Shown: positions 6,025 to 7,478 of the stretch, piece by piece
How the letters are laid out: every line of letters begins with the position of its first letter
Position numbering within the stretch: position 1 is the first letter of the stretch
Source: CAILHX01 sp964511385
GTDB taxonomy: Bacteria > Pseudomonadota > Gammaproteobacteria > Burkholderiales > Methylophilaceae
Assembly (NCBI GenBank): GCA_964511385.1
Contig: CAZEFE010000023.1
Span: 1 to 7,478 of the forward strand
Direction: 5' to 3'
DNA: 7,478 nucleotides
Notes under the pieces: model-generated
What the model was told of the DNA's origin: nothing
Databases searched by the model: none
Seen by the model: only the letters and a program-made list of their open reading frames with translations
Position numbers and translations under genes: made by a program

Positions 6025-6965
6025 CAAGTCACGCCAGCGCCATGCGCCTGCTGGTCAGCGTGGTAGCTGCTCCTGACCATCGGCCCGCTGGCAGTCTGCG
6101 TAAATCCCATTTGTTGCGCCTGCTCCGCGAACCAGGCAAAACGCTCGGGTGTGACAAAGCGCGCTACTGGTAAATGGTGTGCGCTGGGCTGCAGGTATTG
6201 ACCCAAGGTCAGCATATCCACCTGATGTGCGCGTAAATCACGCATCACTTCCAGAATTTCTTCATCGGTTTCACCCAAACCCAGCATCAGGCCTGACTTG
6301 GTCGGGATGTGCGGGTGCTGGGCCTTGAAATCGCGCAGCAGCGTCAACGAGTGAGCATAATCCGCACCTGGACGCGCCTGCTTGTACAGGCGCGGCACCG
6401 TTTCCAGGTTGTGGTTAAGCACGTCCGGCAATGCGCGCGCCAGCGCCTCCAGCGCCGGCTGCAGACGCCCGCGAAAATCCGGCACCAGGGTTTCGATACG
6501 GATGCTGGGGCGGGCTTCACGCACCGCTGCAATACAATCGGCAAAATGGCCGGCACCACCATCGCGCAGGTCATCGCGATCCACGCTGGTAATCACCACA
6601 TATTTCAGCCGCATCTGTGCAATGGTTCGTGCCAGATTGACCGGCTCATCAGCATCGGGTGGCAACGGCTTGCCATGCGCCACGTCGCAGAACGGGCAGC
6701 GACGGGTGCACAGATCGCCCAGAATCATGAACGTAGCCGTGCCGCCACTGAAACACTCGCCGATATTGGGACAACTGGCTTCTTCACACACCGTGTGCAA
6801 CTTGTTGTCCCGCAGTACCTGCCTGATCTCCTGGAACCGCGCGCTATCCGGCACTTTCATTCGGATCCACTCCGGCTTGCGCATGACTGGTTGCGGCACA
6901 ATCTTGATGGGAATGCGGGCGGTCTTTGCGGCCCCGCGCTGCTTGTTTGGTTTAGTTTCTATCAT
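6006..6965 (-). CDS. lipA: Lipoyl synthase LipA
   Basis: LipA is a radical SAM enzyme that inserts two sulfur atoms into protein-bound octanoyl groups to make the lipoyl cofactor of pyruvate and 2-oxoglutarate dehydrogenases and the glycine cleavage system. The 319-residue sequence has the auxiliary cluster motif CEEASCPNIGEC (residues about 59-70), the radical SAM motif CTRRCPFC (about 86-93), VVITSVDRDDLRDGG, ETLVPDFRGR, SGLMLGLGET, and the C-terminal RSSYHAD with the conserved cluster-binding serine. An in-frame TAG directly precedes the ATG, so no longer start exists; no clear ribosome site is visible. The last codons (VNTHK and the stop) come from the transposon right end. The reconstructed original ended Val-Thr-TGA at 313 residues. 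The extra six residues lie past the conserved domain, so activity is probably kept. Confidence 0.97.
   Translation of the reverse strand: MIETKPNKQRGAAKTARIPIKIVPQPVMRKPEWIRMKVPDSARFQEIRQVLRDNKLHTVCEEASCPNIGECFSGGTATFMILGDLCTRRCPFCDVAHGKPLPPDADEPVNLARTIAQMRLKYVVITSVDRDDLRDGGAGHFADCIAAVREARPSIRIETLVPDFRGRLQPALEALARALPDVLNHNLETVPRLYKQARPGADYAHSLTLLRDFKAQHPHIPTKSGLMLGLGETDEEILEVMRDLRAHQVDMLTLGQYLQPSAHHLPVARFVTPERFAWFAEQAQQMGFTQTASGPMVRSSYHADQQAHGAGVTCVNTHK
6025..6029 (+). repeat. Target-site duplication, right copy (CAAGT)
   Basis: Second copy of the CAAGT duplication, immediately outside the ACA right end. It lies within the last codons of lipA, on the opposite strand. Confidence 0.88.
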
Positions 6966-7054
6966 CTAAAAATCTTTGCCCCCGGTCCAACGACTACATA
7001 AGGTAATACCAGAGACTTATACCTGATTGAGCCGAAGCCGTACACCTAGAACAC
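6966..7054. other. Short intergenic region upstream of lipA
   Basis: The 89 bases between the RTX gene stop and the lipA start contain AT-rich stretches (for example TATAAG and TTATGT on the minus strand) that could serve a promoter. I see no convincing sigma-70 pair and no GC-rich hairpin with a T-run. Confidence 0.4.
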
Positions 7055-7478
7055 TCACACCACCAGAATATCATTAGCCGAGATAGAGGCATGATTGGTC
7101 AGGGTGGCAAACAGGGTGGCTGTCTGTACTCCTGAACCATCGGCATCGTAGTACAAGCCACCTGATGTGGTGTCGTACAAAAGGAAGTCATTGGCATCAA
7201 CCGCTGTTGCCGATCCCCCTGCCACAAAGTTGTTGGCATTTAGCGCACCCAGTACAGAAAGGGAGCTGAAGATGGCGTCATCCAGCAGCAGTTTGTCTGT
7301 ATTGGCGGTGAAGTCGGTGATGCTGTCTACGTTGGTGCTGCTATTGAGAACCGAATTGAACAGGAACTGATCCTGGCCAGCACCGCCTATCAGGGTGTCG
7401 TTGCCAGCACCTCCGTCCAGGACGTTGTCCGCGGCATTGCCAGTGATGGTGTTGTCGAGATTGTTGCCTCTGCCTTGG
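7055..7478 (-). CDS. RTX / serralysin-like calcium-binding protein, C-terminal part (5' end outside window)
   Basis: The minus-strand frame is open to the window edge and ends in TGA at 7055-7057, leaving 140 visible C-terminal residues. Near its start it carries glycine- and aspartate-rich nonapeptide repeats, LDGGAGNDTLIGGAGQDQF, that form a calcium-binding beta-roll. These are followed by a serralysin M10 C-terminal-type segment: VDSITDFTANTDKLLLDDAIF, then LYDTTSGGLYYDADGSG, ending SANDILVV. This tail is typical of proteins exported by type I (ABC, TolC-dependent) secretion, whose signal is the uncleaved C-terminus. The function of the full protein (protease, adhesin, S-layer or other) cannot be told from this part. 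It lies upstream of lipA on the same strand, separated by about 90 bases, with no visible functional link. Confidence 0.88.
   Translation of the reverse strand, partial: QGRGNNLDNTITGNAADNVLDGGAGNDTLIGGAGQDQFLFNSVLNSSTNVDSITDFTANTDKLLLDDAIFSSLSVLGALNANNFVAGGSATAVDANDFLLYDTTSGGLYYDADGSGVQTATLFATLTNHASISANDILVV

Noticed and set aside
6996..7021. Inverted repeat AGGTA...TACCT upstream of lipA as operator or terminator
   Set aside because: The arms are only five bases, AT-rich, with a long loop and no T-run; this is within chance expectation.
7167..7370. Plus-strand open frame opposite the RTX gene
   Set aside because: It is the shadow of the minus-strand RTX coding sequence, which has clear GGxGxD repeats and a typical C-terminus.

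Overview
The window looks like a chromosomal segment of a GC-rich proteobacterium, most likely a betaproteobacterium able to respire nitrate. This is judged from the protein sequences and gene order; no 16S or other marker is present. Host genes are GC-rich. One internal block (about 4612-6024) is clearly AT-richer and is a mobile element.

Left region (1-2742, + strand): the 3' half of narH, then narJ, narI and a beta-class carbonic anhydrase, packed with overlaps or gaps of only a few bases, so they probably form one operon. NarH (Fe-S electron-transfer subunit) and NarI (membrane cytochrome b) belong to the NarGHI respiratory nitrate reductase, and NarJ is its assembly chaperone; narG should lie just upstream. 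Next, on the same strand, are a signal-peptide-bearing outer-membrane beta-barrel protein (2789-4081) and mobB (4104-4640). MobB acts in the last steps of the bis-MGD molybdenum cofactor that NarG needs, so it fits functionally with the nar genes.

Middle (4612-6024): a small, internally deleted Tn7-like transposon of 1413 bp. It has TGT...ACA ends, imperfect terminal inverted repeats with TnsB-site-like internal repeats, and a perfect 5-bp target duplication (CAAGT at 4607-4611 and 6025-6029). Inside are only the first 73 codons of a TnsA-type endonuclease, reading inward from the left end, and a 3'-truncated TniQ/TnsD-type target selector, reading inward from the right end. The two meet head-on at a deletion joint near 4970-4985. 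The element sits between the 3' ends of mobB and lipA and supplies new stop codons to both. Removing it and one copy of the duplication restores a lipA that ends Val-Thr-stop.

Right region (6006-7478, - strand): lipA (lipoyl synthase) and, upstream of it on the same strand, the C-terminal 140 residues of an RTX/serralysin-type calcium-binding secreted protein that runs off the window. The most noteworthy signal is the complete boundary of the Tn7-like remnant and its exact position at the end of lipA, which may be a TniQ-directed attachment site.
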